Shown here: positions 27,479-36,607 of the stretch, one piece after another
Layout: every line of letters begins with the position of its first letter
Numbering within the stretch: the stretch's first letter is position 1
Origin: Flavobacteriales bacterium
GTDB lineage: Bacteria; Bacteroidota; Bacteroidia; Flavobacteriales; Flavobacteriaceae
DNA length: 64,000 bases
Direction of reading: 5' to 3'
Assembly: GCA_027066365.1 (NCBI GenBank)
Contig: JAMONV010000004.1
Span: 88,319-152,318 of the forward strand
Position numbers and translations under genes: made by a program
The notes under the pieces: generated by a model
What the model was told of the DNA's origin: nothing
The model's input: only the letters and a program-made list of their open reading frames with translations
Database searches by the model: none

Positions 27479-29284
27479 ATGGCCGTAATCGATCACATAC
27501 GAAATTTTTCCATTATTGCGCATATTGACCACGGCAAAAGCACTTTGGCCGACCGCCTGCTGGAAATGACCGGTGCCGTATCCGATCGTGATATGAAAGC
27601 GCAAGTGCTGGACGACATGGAACTGGAAAGAGAGCGCGGAATCACCATCAAAAGTCACGCCGTTCAAATGGACTATGAATTCGAAGGAAAAAAATACAAA
27701 CTCAATTTGATTGATACTCCCGGGCATGTGGATTTTTCCTACGAAGTTTCCCGGGCCATTGCCGCTTGTGAAGGCGCATTGCTCGTGGTGGACGCTTCGC
27801 AAAGCATTCAGGCGCAAACCATTTCCAATCTCTATTTGGCCTTGGAACACGACTTGGAAATCATTCCCATTGTCAATAAAGTGGATTTGCCCGGCGCCAA
27901 ACCCGAAGAAGTAACCGACGATATAGTGGAATTAATCGGTTGTGATTATGAAGATGTCATTTGGGCTAGTGCCAAAACGGGCGAAGGAGTGGACAAAATC
28001 CTGGAAGCCATCGTTAAACGTATCCCGCCCCCGCAAGGCGATCCCCATGCTCCCTTGCAAGCCCTGATTTTCGATTCGGTGTATAACCCCTATCGCGGCA
28101 TTGAAGTGTATTTCCGTGTGTTTAACGGAAAAATCCGTAAAGGACAACATGTAAAATTTATGGCAACGGGTATCGAATACGATGCCGAAGAAGTGGGTTT
28201 CCTCAAGCTCAAACAACAGCCTGCTCTTGAAATCGGAACCGGCGACGTGGGATATCTGATCTCCGGAATTAAAGACGCTCGCGAAGTGAAAGTGGGCGAC
28301 ACCATTACCGATGCCCGAAACCCCACGTCCAAACCCATTGAAGGCTTTGAAGAAGTCAAACCTATGGTATTTGCCGGTCTTTATCCGGTGGACACGGACG
28401 ATTACGAAGATTTGCGAACGGCTTTGGAAAAATTACAGCTCAACGACGCCAGCTTAACCTTCGAACCCGAATCTTCGGCGGCATTGGGTTTCGGATTTCG
28501 TGCAGGATTCCTAGGCATGTTGCACATGGAAATTATCCAAGAACGATTGGAACGGGAATTTGATATGAATGTAATCATTACCGTGCCCAACGTCCCCTAT
28601 CGTGCCTACACAAGAAAAGACCCCGAACGTGCCGTCGAAATTCACAATCCCTCCGACTTGCCCGATCCGGGGGTGCTGGACCGCGTGGAAGAACCCTACA
28701 TACGCGCTACCATCATTACCAAAGCCGAATTTGTGGGCAACGTAATGAAACTCGCCATGGACAAACGCGGCGAAATAAAAAACCAGGTTTATTTGACACC
28801 CGAACGGGTGGAACTGACCTTTGACATGCCGCTGGCCGAAATAGTCTTTGATTTCTACGACAAACTGAAAACCGTTTCACGCGGCTATGCCTCCTTCGAT
28901 TATCACCAAATCGGATTTCGACCCTCCAAGCTCGTTAAAGTTGATATTTTGTTGAACGGCCAACCCGTGGACGCTTTGTCTGCCCTAGTGCACAAAGACC
29001 GGGCCTATGAAATCGGACGGAGAATGGTAAGCAAATTGCGAGAACTTATTCCCCGGCAGCAATTCGACGTGCCCATTCAGGCCGCCATCGGATCCCGCAT
29101 TATCGCACGCGAAACCGTAAAAGCATTGCGTAAGGACGTCACCGCCAAATGCTACGGAGGCGATATATCCCGTAAACGAAAACTTTTGGAAAAACAAAAG
29201 AAAGGAAAAAAACGCATGCGCCAAGTGGGGAAAGTGCAAATACCTCAATCCGCTTTCATGGCCGTTTTAAAGCTGAAAGATTGA
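27479..29284 (+). CDS. lepA: Elongation factor 4 (ribosomal back-translocase GTPase)
   Basis: 601 residues from the ATG at 27479; a TTG at 27455 would add eight residues with no family support. GTPase motifs: [16 protein letters not shown] (P-loop), [10 protein letters not shown] (switch I), [20 protein letters not shown]. Domains II, III, V and the LepA-specific C-terminal domain ([20 protein letters not shown]) are complete. LepA rescues or remodels stalled ribosomes and is also linked to subunit assembly. Confidence 0.97.
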   Translation: MAVIDHIRNFSIIAHIDHGKSTLADRLLEMTGAVSDRDMKAQVLDDMELERERGITIKSHAVQMDYEFEGKKYKLNLIDTPGHVDFSYEVSRAIAACEGALLVVDASQSIQAQTISNLYLALEHDLEIIPIVNKVDLPGAKPEEVTDDIVELIGCDYEDVIWASAKTGEGVDKILEAIVKRIPPPQGDPHAPLQALIFDSVYNPYRGIEVYFRVFNGKIRKGQHVKFMATGIEYDAEEVGFLKLKQQPALEIGTGDVGYLISGIKDAREVKVGDTITDARNPTSKPIEGFEEVKPMVFAGLYPVDTDDYEDLRTALEKLQLNDASLTFEPESSAALGFGFRAGFLGMLHMEIIQERLEREFDMNVIITVPNVPYRAYTRKDPERAVEIHNPSDLPDPGVLDRVEEPYIRATIITKAEFVGNVMKLAMDKRGEIKNQVYLTPERVELTFDMPLAEIVFDFYDKLKTVSRGYASFDYHQIGFRPSKLVKVDILLNGQPVDALSALVHKDRAYEIGRRMVSKLRELIPRQQFDVPIQAAIGSRIIARETVKALRKDVTAKCYGGDISRKRKLLEKQKKGKKRMRQVGKVQIPQSAFMAVLKLKD

Positions 29285-29308
29285 TTTTTAAACAATCTTG
29301 ACAAAGCA

Positions 29309-29339
29309 TTTGGAATTTACGGATATTTGTTTAACTTTG
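29309..29339 (+). promoter_or_regulatory. Housekeeping-type promoter upstream of the nos genes
   Basis: TTTG at 29309-29312 and TAACTTTG at 29332-29339 with a 19-bp spacer, an exact match to the Bacteroidota primary-sigma consensus TTTG / TAnnTTTG. Transcription would begin near 29346, giving a leader of about 115 bases that contains the FNR-type operator. Confidence 0.6.
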
Positions 29340-29387
29340 CAAGGAGTGAAGGGGTGAAAACCGCCTTAAAAAAAGCATAATCAAAAC

Positions 29388-29399
29388 TGACATATGTCA
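29388..29399. promoter_or_regulatory. CRP/FNR-family operator upstream of the nos genes
   Basis: Perfect 12-bp palindrome TGACATATGTCA, the TGAC-N4-GTCA core recognised by many CRP/FNR/DNR-type regulators. Its centre (29393.5) lies about 43 bp before the start site predicted from the element at 29423-29430, the position used for class II activation. A near-identical operator lies before the cytochrome c gene at 55698. The regulator gene is not in this window. Confidence 0.7.
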
Positions 29400-29422
29400 T
29401 ATTTACGCGAAGGATATCTTTT

Positions 29423-29430
29423 TATATTTA
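29423..29430 (+). promoter_or_regulatory. Likely -7 element of the operator-dependent nos promoter
   Basis: TATATTTA, one base off TAnnTTTG, and no good TTTG at the -33 position: a weak core promoter consistent with dependence on an activator bound at 29388-29399. Predicted start near 29437, 25 bases before the ATG. Confidence 0.45.
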
Positions 29431-29461
29431 CGACAACATTAAAGCTAAATACTATATTATT

Positions 29462-31681
29462 ATGAAACACTTGAAATGGTTAGCCCTCACAGTTGTGGGC
29501 GTGGCTGTTTTCCTGTTGGGAACACCACGATTGCAAGCCCAGAAGACGGTGGATGGCGTTATGAAAGAACGCGGTCTGACCGAGAAAGACAAGCTCGCCG
29601 CGGTTAAAACCTTCATGCCGCGTGGAGGTCGCGACGAGTATTTTGGTATCGTAGGAACGGGTAACTCCGGAACCATGATCGTTTACGGCGTTCCCTCCAT
29701 GCGTATTTATAAATATGTGGGTGTGTTCTCACCCGAACCTTGGCAAGGTTATGGATATGACGACGAATCGCAATTGTTGTTGAAAAAATCCTCCTTGGAT
29801 AACCGCATTCCTTGGTACGGTGACATGCGATTCCCCGCATTTTCCGAAACCAACGGAAAATATGACGGTAAATATGCATTCTTTACCGACGGTGCCAACG
29901 CACGTATTGCACTTTTGGGTTTGGATGACTTTGAAACCAAACAGGTTTTGTCCAACCCTATCATGAACAACCTCTTCCCTCAAGCAGTGGTAACGCCCAA
30001 TACCGAATACGTAATCCAAACGGGTCAATATCCGCATCCTTGGGATAACCGCGTTACCGATATGGCTCAGGCCAAAAACGCATTGACTTTCTGGAATGTT
30101 CACCGTATCGAAAAAGAAGGTGAACATAAAGGACGTATCATCAAAGAAAAATCCTTTGCAGTAGAATTTCCCGCCTATCAATTGGATTACAACGATGTCG
30201 GAAAAGGCGATACCGACGGATTATTCTTCGGATTGGCATTCAAAGACGGCAAATCTTATGTATATGTGATTGACTACAAAAAAGCCGTTGCCGCCGCCAA
30301 AAAACAATTCAACGACTTTGACTATGTACCTTTCGACCAAATCAAAGGAGCGGTAAGCTTTATCGAACTGCCCGCCAAGGCCAATACCGTAAAAGCCAGC
30401 CCCGACGGAAAATATATCGTAGTGGCTGCCGATAACGTTTTGGTATTGGACGGTGCCAAAGTAAAATCCAATTTGGGCAAAAACTATAAAGCAGCCGATG
30501 TAACCCACAAATCCATAGCTATCGGAAAAGGCGTGGTGGACGTAACTTTCGATTACCGCAAAAACATTGCTTACGCATCGGCACACGACGACAGCAAAAT
30601 CGTTCGTTTCGATTTTGATAAAGGAGTGAAAAAAGATGAAATAAAATTGGACTTCAAACCTTCCTACTTGACCACTCCGCAAGGTTTGTCCGGCGAACCT
30701 CATTCCAATTATTTGATTGCCGTTGACAAGGAAGCATACTTGAAAAATCTTCCGAAAACGGGTCCCGTTCGTCCGAGCATTCAACATTTGATCGATATTT
30801 CCGCCGACGACGAAATGGTCGACCTCTACACCATGACATTGCCGCAAGCTAATGTTTACGGCAACGTATTGATTTTACGTACCACCATTAAGCCGATTAT
30901 TCGTTATCCTACCGGAACCAACTCCCGTACGGGTGAACCTTCACCTTTCCGTGCATTCGCCGGTCAGGAAAAAGTGGAACGTAAAGGAAACCGCGTACAC
31001 GTGTTCGGAACATTGATTCGTTCTCACATCACACCCGAAATCGTGGAAGTGAATGAAGGTGACATTGTAACCTTCCATTTGACCAACCTCGAACGAGCCG
31101 AAGACGAAACTCACGGTTTCACTATCGATACATACGGTAAACACGGTTCATTTGAACCCGGTAAAACCGCTTCCTTGACGTTTGTAGCGGATCGTCCGGG
31201 CGTATTTCCTTATTACTGTACAGAATTCTGTTCGGCACTCCACCTGGAAATGGAAGGTATTCTGTTGGTTCGTCCTAAGAATAAAAAAGTGGATTTGGGT
31301 AGTAAATTCAGCACTTTGCAAACCGGAACCGGTGGCAAAGAAGCTTTGACCAAAGAAGATTTGGCCAAGTATAAGAAAGACTACGAAGAAAAAATCAAAG
31401 TTATTAAACAAACTGCCGATGTTATCAACGGTGTGGTTAAATACTTGAAAGAAAACCACTATGAAAAATATCCTTATGTAAAAGCTTTGGTTGAAGATGC
31501 CGTAGACCAGCTGAATAAAGGAAAATTTGCCGAAGAAAATTATAAGAAATACGCTAAAGAAGGCAAGTGGAAAGATGCTTTCCTCTGGGCGGAACAATAT
31601 TGGCAATATCAAGTGAAAGCGGCCGACGTAGGTCTTCGTGCTAAGAAATTGTTAGACGAAAAATTAGGTAAAGAAGAATAA
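29462..31681 (+). CDS. NosZ paralogue with CuA site but no CuZ ligands
   Basis: 739 residues with a Sec signal peptide (cleavage after about Gln27). It is NosZ-related over its whole length: an N-terminal RGLTEKDKLAAV block shared with its neighbour, a seven-bladed propeller (about 70-480) and a cupredoxin domain (about 505-605). The CuA ligands are complete: H551 (ETHGF), C586, C590, H594 and M597 (YYCTEFCSALHLEM). All seven CuZ histidines are replaced, judged by gap-poor alignment to the next gene: R123, F124, F172, N308, D360, Y402, Y466. A helical, lysine-rich extension of about 130 residues follows the cupredoxin domain. It therefore cannot reduce N2O alone; probably a CuA electron-transfer subunit for the product of 31688-34132, 6 bp downstream. 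Confidence 0.85.
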   Translation: MKHLKWLALTVVGVAVFLLGTPRLQAQKTVDGVMKERGLTEKDKLAAVKTFMPRGGRDEYFGIVGTGNSGTMIVYGVPSMRIYKYVGVFSPEPWQGYGYDDESQLLLKKSSLDNRIPWYGDMRFPAFSETNGKYDGKYAFFTDGANARIALLGLDDFETKQVLSNPIMNNLFPQAVVTPNTEYVIQTGQYPHPWDNRVTDMAQAKNALTFWNVHRIEKEGEHKGRIIKEKSFAVEFPAYQLDYNDVGKGDTDGLFFGLAFKDGKSYVYVIDYKKAVAAAKKQFNDFDYVPFDQIKGAVSFIELPAKANTVKASPDGKYIVVAADNVLVLDGAKVKSNLGKNYKAADVTHKSIAIGKGVVDVTFDYRKNIAYASAHDDSKIVRFDFDKGVKKDEIKLDFKPSYLTTPQGLSGEPHSNYLIAVDKEAYLKNLPKTGPVRPSIQHLIDISADDEMVDLYTMTLPQANVYGNVLILRTTIKPIIRYPTGTNSRTGEPSPFRAFAGQEKVERKGNRVHVFGTLIRSHITPEIVEVNEGDIVTFHLTNLERAEDETHGFTIDTYGKHGSFEPGKTASLTFVADRPGVFPYYCTEFCSALHLEMEGILLVRPKNKKVDLGSKFSTLQTGTGGKEALTKEDLAKYKKDYEEKIKVIKQTADVINGVVKYLKENHYEKYPYVKALVEDAVDQLNKGKFAEENYKKYAKEGKWKDAFLWAEQYWQYQVKAADVGLRAKKLLDEKLGKEE

Positions 31682-31687
31682 TCCAAA

Positions 31688-34132
31688 ATGAAAATCATTA
31701 TGAGAAACAAACATAAAATCTGGTTCCGTATTCTTCCGGTAACCATAAGCCTTTTGGCTCTTGCTTTCTTCGGCACTAGCTGTGAAAAAGGCAAGAAAGC
31801 CGAAGGCGGAAAAGAACAAACCAGCGCGGTGGGTGCTCCCCGCGGTAAAGAATCTTTCCAAGACGTGGTGAAACGTCGCGGGTTGACTGAAGACGACGTT
31901 TTGGCAGCCGTCCAAACCTATACACCCGATAACCTGAAAGACGAAGGTGTCGCTGCCAACTCGGGAGGTCAGGAAGGTAACTTGCCTACCTATGTTTTCC
32001 CTTCCATGCGTTTGGTGAAGTATACACCCATTAACACCCGCCAACCCTATGCAGGTTTCGGATTTTCGGAAGAAACCTATAAATTATTGAAAGACGGTTT
32101 TATTGATGGAGCCGAAATATTGTGGGGTGATACCCACCATCCCGGATTCTCCGAAACCGACGGTGTTTATAACGGTAAATGGTTAGCAATTAACGATAAA
32201 GCCAATCCACGTGTTTATATTGTAGATTTGCGCGATTGGTATGTCAAACAAATCGTTCAAAACCCCATTTTCCGTTCCGATCACGGTGGTTGCTTCTTTA
32301 CACCCAATTCCGAATATATCATGGAAGCCTGCCAATATCCGGCGCCGTTTGACCGTAAATTCCACGAATTGACCGAAGAAAATTTCAAGAAATATTGGCG
32401 AGGCGGTTTGACCTACTGGAAATTCGATAATGAAACCGGTAAGGTGGATTTGTCCAAATCCTTCACTTTTGAATTCCCGCCTTATACACAAGACCTTTCG
32501 GATGCCGGTAAGGCGATGTCGTATGGATGGGGCTTCACCAACTCCTTCTGTTCGGAAATGTATTTCGGTGGTATTGAAGCCGGACGTCCTCCGTTTGAAG
32601 CCGGATGTTCTTCTCGTGACGTGGACTACCTGCACGTGACCAACTGGAAAAAAGCCGAAGAACTCTTCAAAGCCGGTAAAATCGGTAAGAAAGTTATCAA
32701 CGGAATGCACGTAATTACCATTCCCGAAGCCGTTAAATACGGATTGCTCTACTTGATTCCCGAGCCCAAGTCGCCTCATGGTGTGGATGTGAGTCCTTGC
32801 GGTCAATACATCATTGTTGCCGGTAAATTGGATTCGCACGCTTGGGTGTATGACTTCAAGAAAATCCAAAAAGCCATCGAAGAAAAGAACTTTGAAGGCA
32901 AAGACGAATTCGGTATTCCCATTATTGCTTTGAAAGCCGCTTTGCATAAATCTGTAGAAGTGGGGCTCGGTCCTCTGCATAACCAATTCGATAGCCGGGA
33001 CGGCGTGGTTTATACTTCCATTTATGTGGATTCCCGTGTAACCAAATGGGATTATAAGAGTGACGACCCGGAAGGTAAAAAATCGGTTTTGGCGTATGTT
33101 CCTTCTCACTATAACATTGGTCACTTGGTATCATATCACGGTGATACTAAGAAACCGCGCGGTAAATACTTAATCGCACTTAACAAACTATCTATTGACC
33201 GTTTCAACCCGGTGGGTCCTTTGCATCCTCAAAACCATCAGTTGATTGATATCGCATCGGATCAACCGCGTATTATTTATGACATGCCTTTGCCTATGGG
33301 TGAACCGCACTATACGGCTATGATCGGTCGTGATGTATATGAAGCCAATACATTGGATGTTTATCCGGTTGGAACCGACATTACAACCATGAGCAAATCG
33401 CCGTATGCCGTGGGTGAAGGTGAAGAAAAGGTCGAAAATAAAGGCAATACGGTTGAAGTATTCGGTTATATTAAAGACGGAAAAGTAGTTCCCGGAGATA
33501 TTAACGTAAAACAAGGACAAGATGTAATCATTCACTTAACCAACTTGGGACAAACCCCGTTTGATCATTACGTATACGAAATAGCATCCTACGACAAGAT
33601 GTATCCTTATGCGCCGGGTGAAACGGCAACATTGAAATTCAATGCCGAAAAGGCGGGTGTATATCCGATCTTGTTGGATGCACAAAACAGCCCGAGCAAA
33701 CGACAATTAGCCGGTTACTTGACGGTGAGCTTCGATCAAGCGGCCGAAGCCAAGCGAGTTCAAGCTTATGCTGACCGTATCAAGTGGGACCAAAAAGTTC
33801 AAGCCTTCAAACCTTCGTCCATCGAGCTTAAGAACATGCTTCCGGGTGAGATTGAATTCTTGAACTACGGATGTAATGCTTGTCACAAGTTCGGTGAAGA
33901 CTTCAACGGTCCTGACCTGCTCATGGTTCACAAACGCCGTAGTAAAGAATGGTTGAAGGATTGGATTCTCCACACCAAAAAACATTACAACGATCCCGAT
34001 ATCAAAGCTTTGGCTCAGAAATTCAAACTCTATATGCCTGATCAACATGTAGATCCGAAAGATGTGGATAAGCTTATCGAATACATGAAAGCTAAGTCCG
34101 AGCAATACGTAAAAGAACAATCCGGAAAATAA
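31688..34132 (+). CDS. nosZ: Nitrous-oxide reductase catalytic subunit: CuZ site, no CuA, cytochrome c tail
   Basis: 814 residues. Lipoprotein signal with Cys32 (FFGTSCEK). The propeller keeps all seven CuZ histidines: H150 and H151 (GDTHHPG), H199 (SDHGG), H364 (KSPHG), H431 (GPLHNQ), H479 (IGHLV), H541 (GEPHY). Sec-type export fits clade II NosZ. The cupredoxin domain (about 585-682) aligns without gap to that of the upstream paralogue across the ligand loop, yet C, C, H and M are replaced by L663, N667, K671 and L674. A monohaem cytochrome c domain follows (C729-NA-C732-H733, probable axial M783). It reduces N2O to N2 in the periplasm, presumably only with an external CuA donor. A strong terminator follows. 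Confidence 0.9.
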   Translation: MKIIMRNKHKIWFRILPVTISLLALAFFGTSCEKGKKAEGGKEQTSAVGAPRGKESFQDVVKRRGLTEDDVLAAVQTYTPDNLKDEGVAANSGGQEGNLPTYVFPSMRLVKYTPINTRQPYAGFGFSEETYKLLKDGFIDGAEILWGDTHHPGFSETDGVYNGKWLAINDKANPRVYIVDLRDWYVKQIVQNPIFRSDHGGCFFTPNSEYIMEACQYPAPFDRKFHELTEENFKKYWRGGLTYWKFDNETGKVDLSKSFTFEFPPYTQDLSDAGKAMSYGWGFTNSFCSEMYFGGIEAGRPPFEAGCSSRDVDYLHVTNWKKAEELFKAGKIGKKVINGMHVITIPEAVKYGLLYLIPEPKSPHGVDVSPCGQYIIVAGKLDSHAWVYDFKKIQKAIEEKNFEGKDEFGIPIIALKAALHKSVEVGLGPLHNQFDSRDGVVYTSIYVDSRVTKWDYKSDDPEGKKSVLAYVPSHYNIGHLVSYHGDTKKPRGKYLIALNKLSIDRFNPVGPLHPQNHQLIDIASDQPRIIYDMPLPMGEPHYTAMIGRDVYEANTLDVYPVGTDITTMSKSPYAVGEGEEKVENKGNTVEVFGYIKDGKVVPGDINVKQGQDVIIHLTNLGQTPFDHYVYEIASYDKMYPYAPGETATLKFNAEKAGVYPILLDAQNSPSKRQLAGYLTVSFDQAAEAKRVQAYADRIKWDQKVQAFKPSSIELKNMLPGEIEFLNYGCNACHKFGEDFNGPDLLMVHKRRSKEWLKDWILHTKKHYNDPDIKALAQKFKLYMPDQHVDPKDVDKLIEYMKAKSEQYVKEQSGK

Positions 34133-34152
34133 GCCCGGAGTAGAATGAACGA

Positions 34153-34183
34153 AAAACCGCTCCGACCCGGAGCGGTTTTTTTT
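34153..34183 (+). terminator. Strong terminator after the nosZ pair
   Basis: AACCGCTCCG / CGGAGCGGTT stem with a 3-base loop and eight following T. It begins 21 bp after the nosZ stop and separates the two reductase genes from the assembly genes, so the reductase pair can be made in excess. Confidence 0.9.
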
Positions 34184-34385
34184 GTAAAAGACATATTGCA
34201 AAGGGGTATAATGTATCGGAAATTACACGATATTTGGTAAAAAGGTGCGGTTGTAAAGGAAAATAAATGCGATAAAGCAGTTTATTAAAAAAAAATTTTG
34301 ATTGGGCTTATTTTCGTATCTTTAAGGACCGATTAATCATTGATATTTATCAGAAAATAAATCATATTTGTAAAAAAATTTTAGT

Positions 34386-35285
34386 ATGAAAAATCAAAAT
34401 AAAGTATTTGGAATTCTGTATCGTATTTTGGCTCTTATCGGGCTGGGTTTGATTATTGCGACTTATTTTGTTCCCGAATGGTGGGTGGCATTGCAAAGTC
34501 ACCAATACCCCAAGTCGATGTATCCGAAGGGAATTCGGATTGAATTTCGTTACAATGGCGTTTATAACGGTTGCCAAGGCGTTCGTGAGCGTGAAGAGCT
34601 GGCTATGGATGCCGGTGCGGATTGTTTGATCGAGATGAATAAGATCAACCATTTTATCGGTATGTATCCTATCGTTCAAGGGGTAAACGATTGGTTGGAG
34701 GTTTCGGAGAATAGATTTACGTTTGAAGATACGCCTACGTTGGAAAAAATGCTCAAATTGAATCCCGGTATCATGAAAAAAGTGGATGACCATACGTTGG
34801 AATTAACCAACGATACCATTATGAAGATTCATGCGCCATATCCGCTGTACGCTGCCGATCGCATTCCCGATGCAAAAATTCCTGGCGCATTGAAGACCTT
34901 GGATAAAATTATGCGCATTTCTCATTATTTCTTTGTTCTTTTTGCCATTTTAGGGTTGGCGTTTATTTTCGTTGGCAAAAGAAAGCTGACTTGGGCGGCA
35001 GTTTTAGCGGCATTAGCTCCGATATATTTTCTGGCTATTTACATTTATTACCTTTGGTGGTATGGTCACCATTTGGGTTTGCACGGAGGCGGTGCGTTTA
35101 GTGGTATCAAACCCTTTATGCCAACGGTTTTGGGAGAAGGAAAAGTGGCGCAGTTTACCACCGAATCTTATCCCGATATAGGGTTTTATTTGGGTATTGC
35201 AGGAATGATATTAATGTTTATTGCCATTGCATTCAAAACCAAATATGTCGGAAGTTCCCGCAATGAATCGGGTTTTAACAATTAA
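34386..35285 (+). CDS. Membrane protein in the NosB position of the nos cluster
   Basis: 299 residues: helix 1 at about 7-28, a periplasmic domain of about 150 residues, then helices at 180-197, 203-226 and 264-283. Possible metal-binding or quinone-site residues: MNKINHFIGM (84-93), WWYGHHLGLHGGG (224-236), and C63/C80. Clade II nos clusters such as that of Wolinella have a four-helix protein of unknown role, NosB, between nosZ and nosD; position and topology agree, but I cannot confirm homology by eye. It precedes nosD by 1 bp. A role in copper supply or electron transfer is inference. Confidence 0.65.
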   Translation: MKNQNKVFGILYRILALIGLGLIIATYFVPEWWVALQSHQYPKSMYPKGIRIEFRYNGVYNGCQGVREREELAMDAGADCLIEMNKINHFIGMYPIVQGVNDWLEVSENRFTFEDTPTLEKMLKLNPGIMKKVDDHTLELTNDTIMKIHAPYPLYAADRIPDAKIPGALKTLDKIMRISHYFFVLFAILGLAFIFVGKRKLTWAAVLAALAPIYFLAIYIYYLWWYGHHLGLHGGGAFSGIKPFMPTVLGEGKVAQFTTESYPDIGFYLGIAGMILMFIAIAFKTKYVGSSRNESGFNN

Positions 35286-35286
35286 A

Positions 35287-36606
35287 ATGAAAAAGGTTTT
35301 TACATACCTTATATTATTATTTGTATTGCGCATATCCGCCCAGGTGGGCGGATATGCGCCGGGATTAAAAGATAGTGTTCCGGGCGCACCGGAAGGTGCG
35401 CCCCGGATGGCTATCCAGCCATTGCTCGATAGTTTGAAACCGGGTGATACATTGAAATTGAAGCCCGGCTTTTATGAAGGGCCGGGGTTTATAACCGTCC
35501 CCAACGTGGTTATTGACGGCCAAGGTCATGCGACGGTTTCGGGTATGCATAAGCGTTCGGTTTTGTATATTAAAGCCGAAAATGTAACCGTTAAAAATTT
35601 GCATTTGATTGATTCGGGCAATTCGCCCGACAAAATCGATTGCGGGGTGAAAGTGGTGAAATCAAACGGCTTTAAGGTCATAAACAATCGTATGGAAAAT
35701 ACATTATTCGGTGTGGATGTATATTGGTCGGAAGGTGGGGTAATTTGGCATAATGATATAACATCCATAGCTAAAAACACGAAAGGGATGAAGGGCGATG
35801 CCATTCGTTTGTGGTGGTCCAAGCATAATATGGTAAAAGAAAATTACTGGCATCAGGTGCGGGATATGGTGGTTTGGTATTCGGAAGATAATGACTTTAT
35901 CGGAAATTATGGAGATGGGAATCGGTATAGCATTCATTTCATGTACTCCCATAACAACCGGATTTCGTTTAATTATTTTATTAATTCGTCGGTAGGTGTT
36001 TTCTTGATGTATAGCGAAGAGACCATTATGAACAATAATGTTATAGAAAATTCGCAAGGTGTAACGGGCATGTGCTTGGGAATGAAAGAAACTTCGTCCA
36101 ATCAGATTTTGGATAACCGTTTTTTATATTCCGCGCGGGGGATTTATATTGATGTTTCTCCGTTTGTTCCTTGGAAGAAAAATACGATTACGGGAAATGA
36201 AATTGCCTTTTGCGGCACGGGTATAGAGTTTTTGAAAGATCAGGAGGGTAATTTGTTCAGTGACAACCTTTTTCATGATAATTTACAACAGATTTATATC
36301 CAAGGAGGCGGCACCGCCAACCGTAACAAATGGATTCACAACTATTGGGACGATTATGAAGGATTTGATAAAGACGGTGATAATATAGGTGATTTTCCAT
36401 ATCGATTATACGAGTATCACGCGCGTTTGTGGCGCTTCAATGAGAACGTGAAGTTTTTCTACGGCTCGCCTATTTTGTCCTTGTTGGATTATTTGGAGAA
36501 ATTGGCACCGTTCTCAAAACCGCAATTTGTTTTGAAGGACAAAAAGCCGATTTTCAACATGGAAAAATATATGAAGGAGAATAAGAAATTTGAAAAATTA
36601 TATTGA
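35287..36606 (+). CDS. nosD: NosD, periplasmic beta-helix protein for CuZ assembly
   Basis: 439 residues from the ATG at 35287, which gives a signal peptide (MKKVFTYLILLFVLRISAQ). The body is a right-handed parallel beta-helix of PbH1/NosD repeats (NRMENTLFGVDVYWSEGGV, NNVIENSQGVTGMCLGM, NTITGNEIAFCGTGIEFL). A methionine/histidine-rich turn (YSIHFMYSHNN) matches NosD proteins. NosD takes Cu(I) delivered by NosL through the NosFY ABC transporter and is needed to build CuZ. It starts 1 bp after the previous gene and overlaps the region of the next start. Confidence 0.92.
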   Translation: MKKVFTYLILLFVLRISAQVGGYAPGLKDSVPGAPEGAPRMAIQPLLDSLKPGDTLKLKPGFYEGPGFITVPNVVIDGQGHATVSGMHKRSVLYIKAENVTVKNLHLIDSGNSPDKIDCGVKVVKSNGFKVINNRMENTLFGVDVYWSEGGVIWHNDITSIAKNTKGMKGDAIRLWWSKHNMVKENYWHQVRDMVVWYSEDNDFIGNYGDGNRYSIHFMYSHNNRISFNYFINSSVGVFLMYSEETIMNNNVIENSQGVTGMCLGMKETSSNQILDNRFLYSARGIYIDVSPFVPWKKNTITGNEIAFCGTGIEFLKDQEGNLFSDNLFHDNLQQIYIQGGGTANRNKWIHNYWDDYEGFDKDGDNIGDFPYRLYEYHARLWRFNENVKFFYGSPILSLLDYLEKLAPFSKPQFVLKDKKPIFNMEKYMKENKKFEKLY

Positions 36607-36607
36607 T

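Noticed and set aside
30221..33124. Long antisense frames within the two nosZ-like genes (208 and 313 codons)
   Set aside because: Phe/Val/Gly-rich mirror translations without any domain; the sense strand has full NosZ features.
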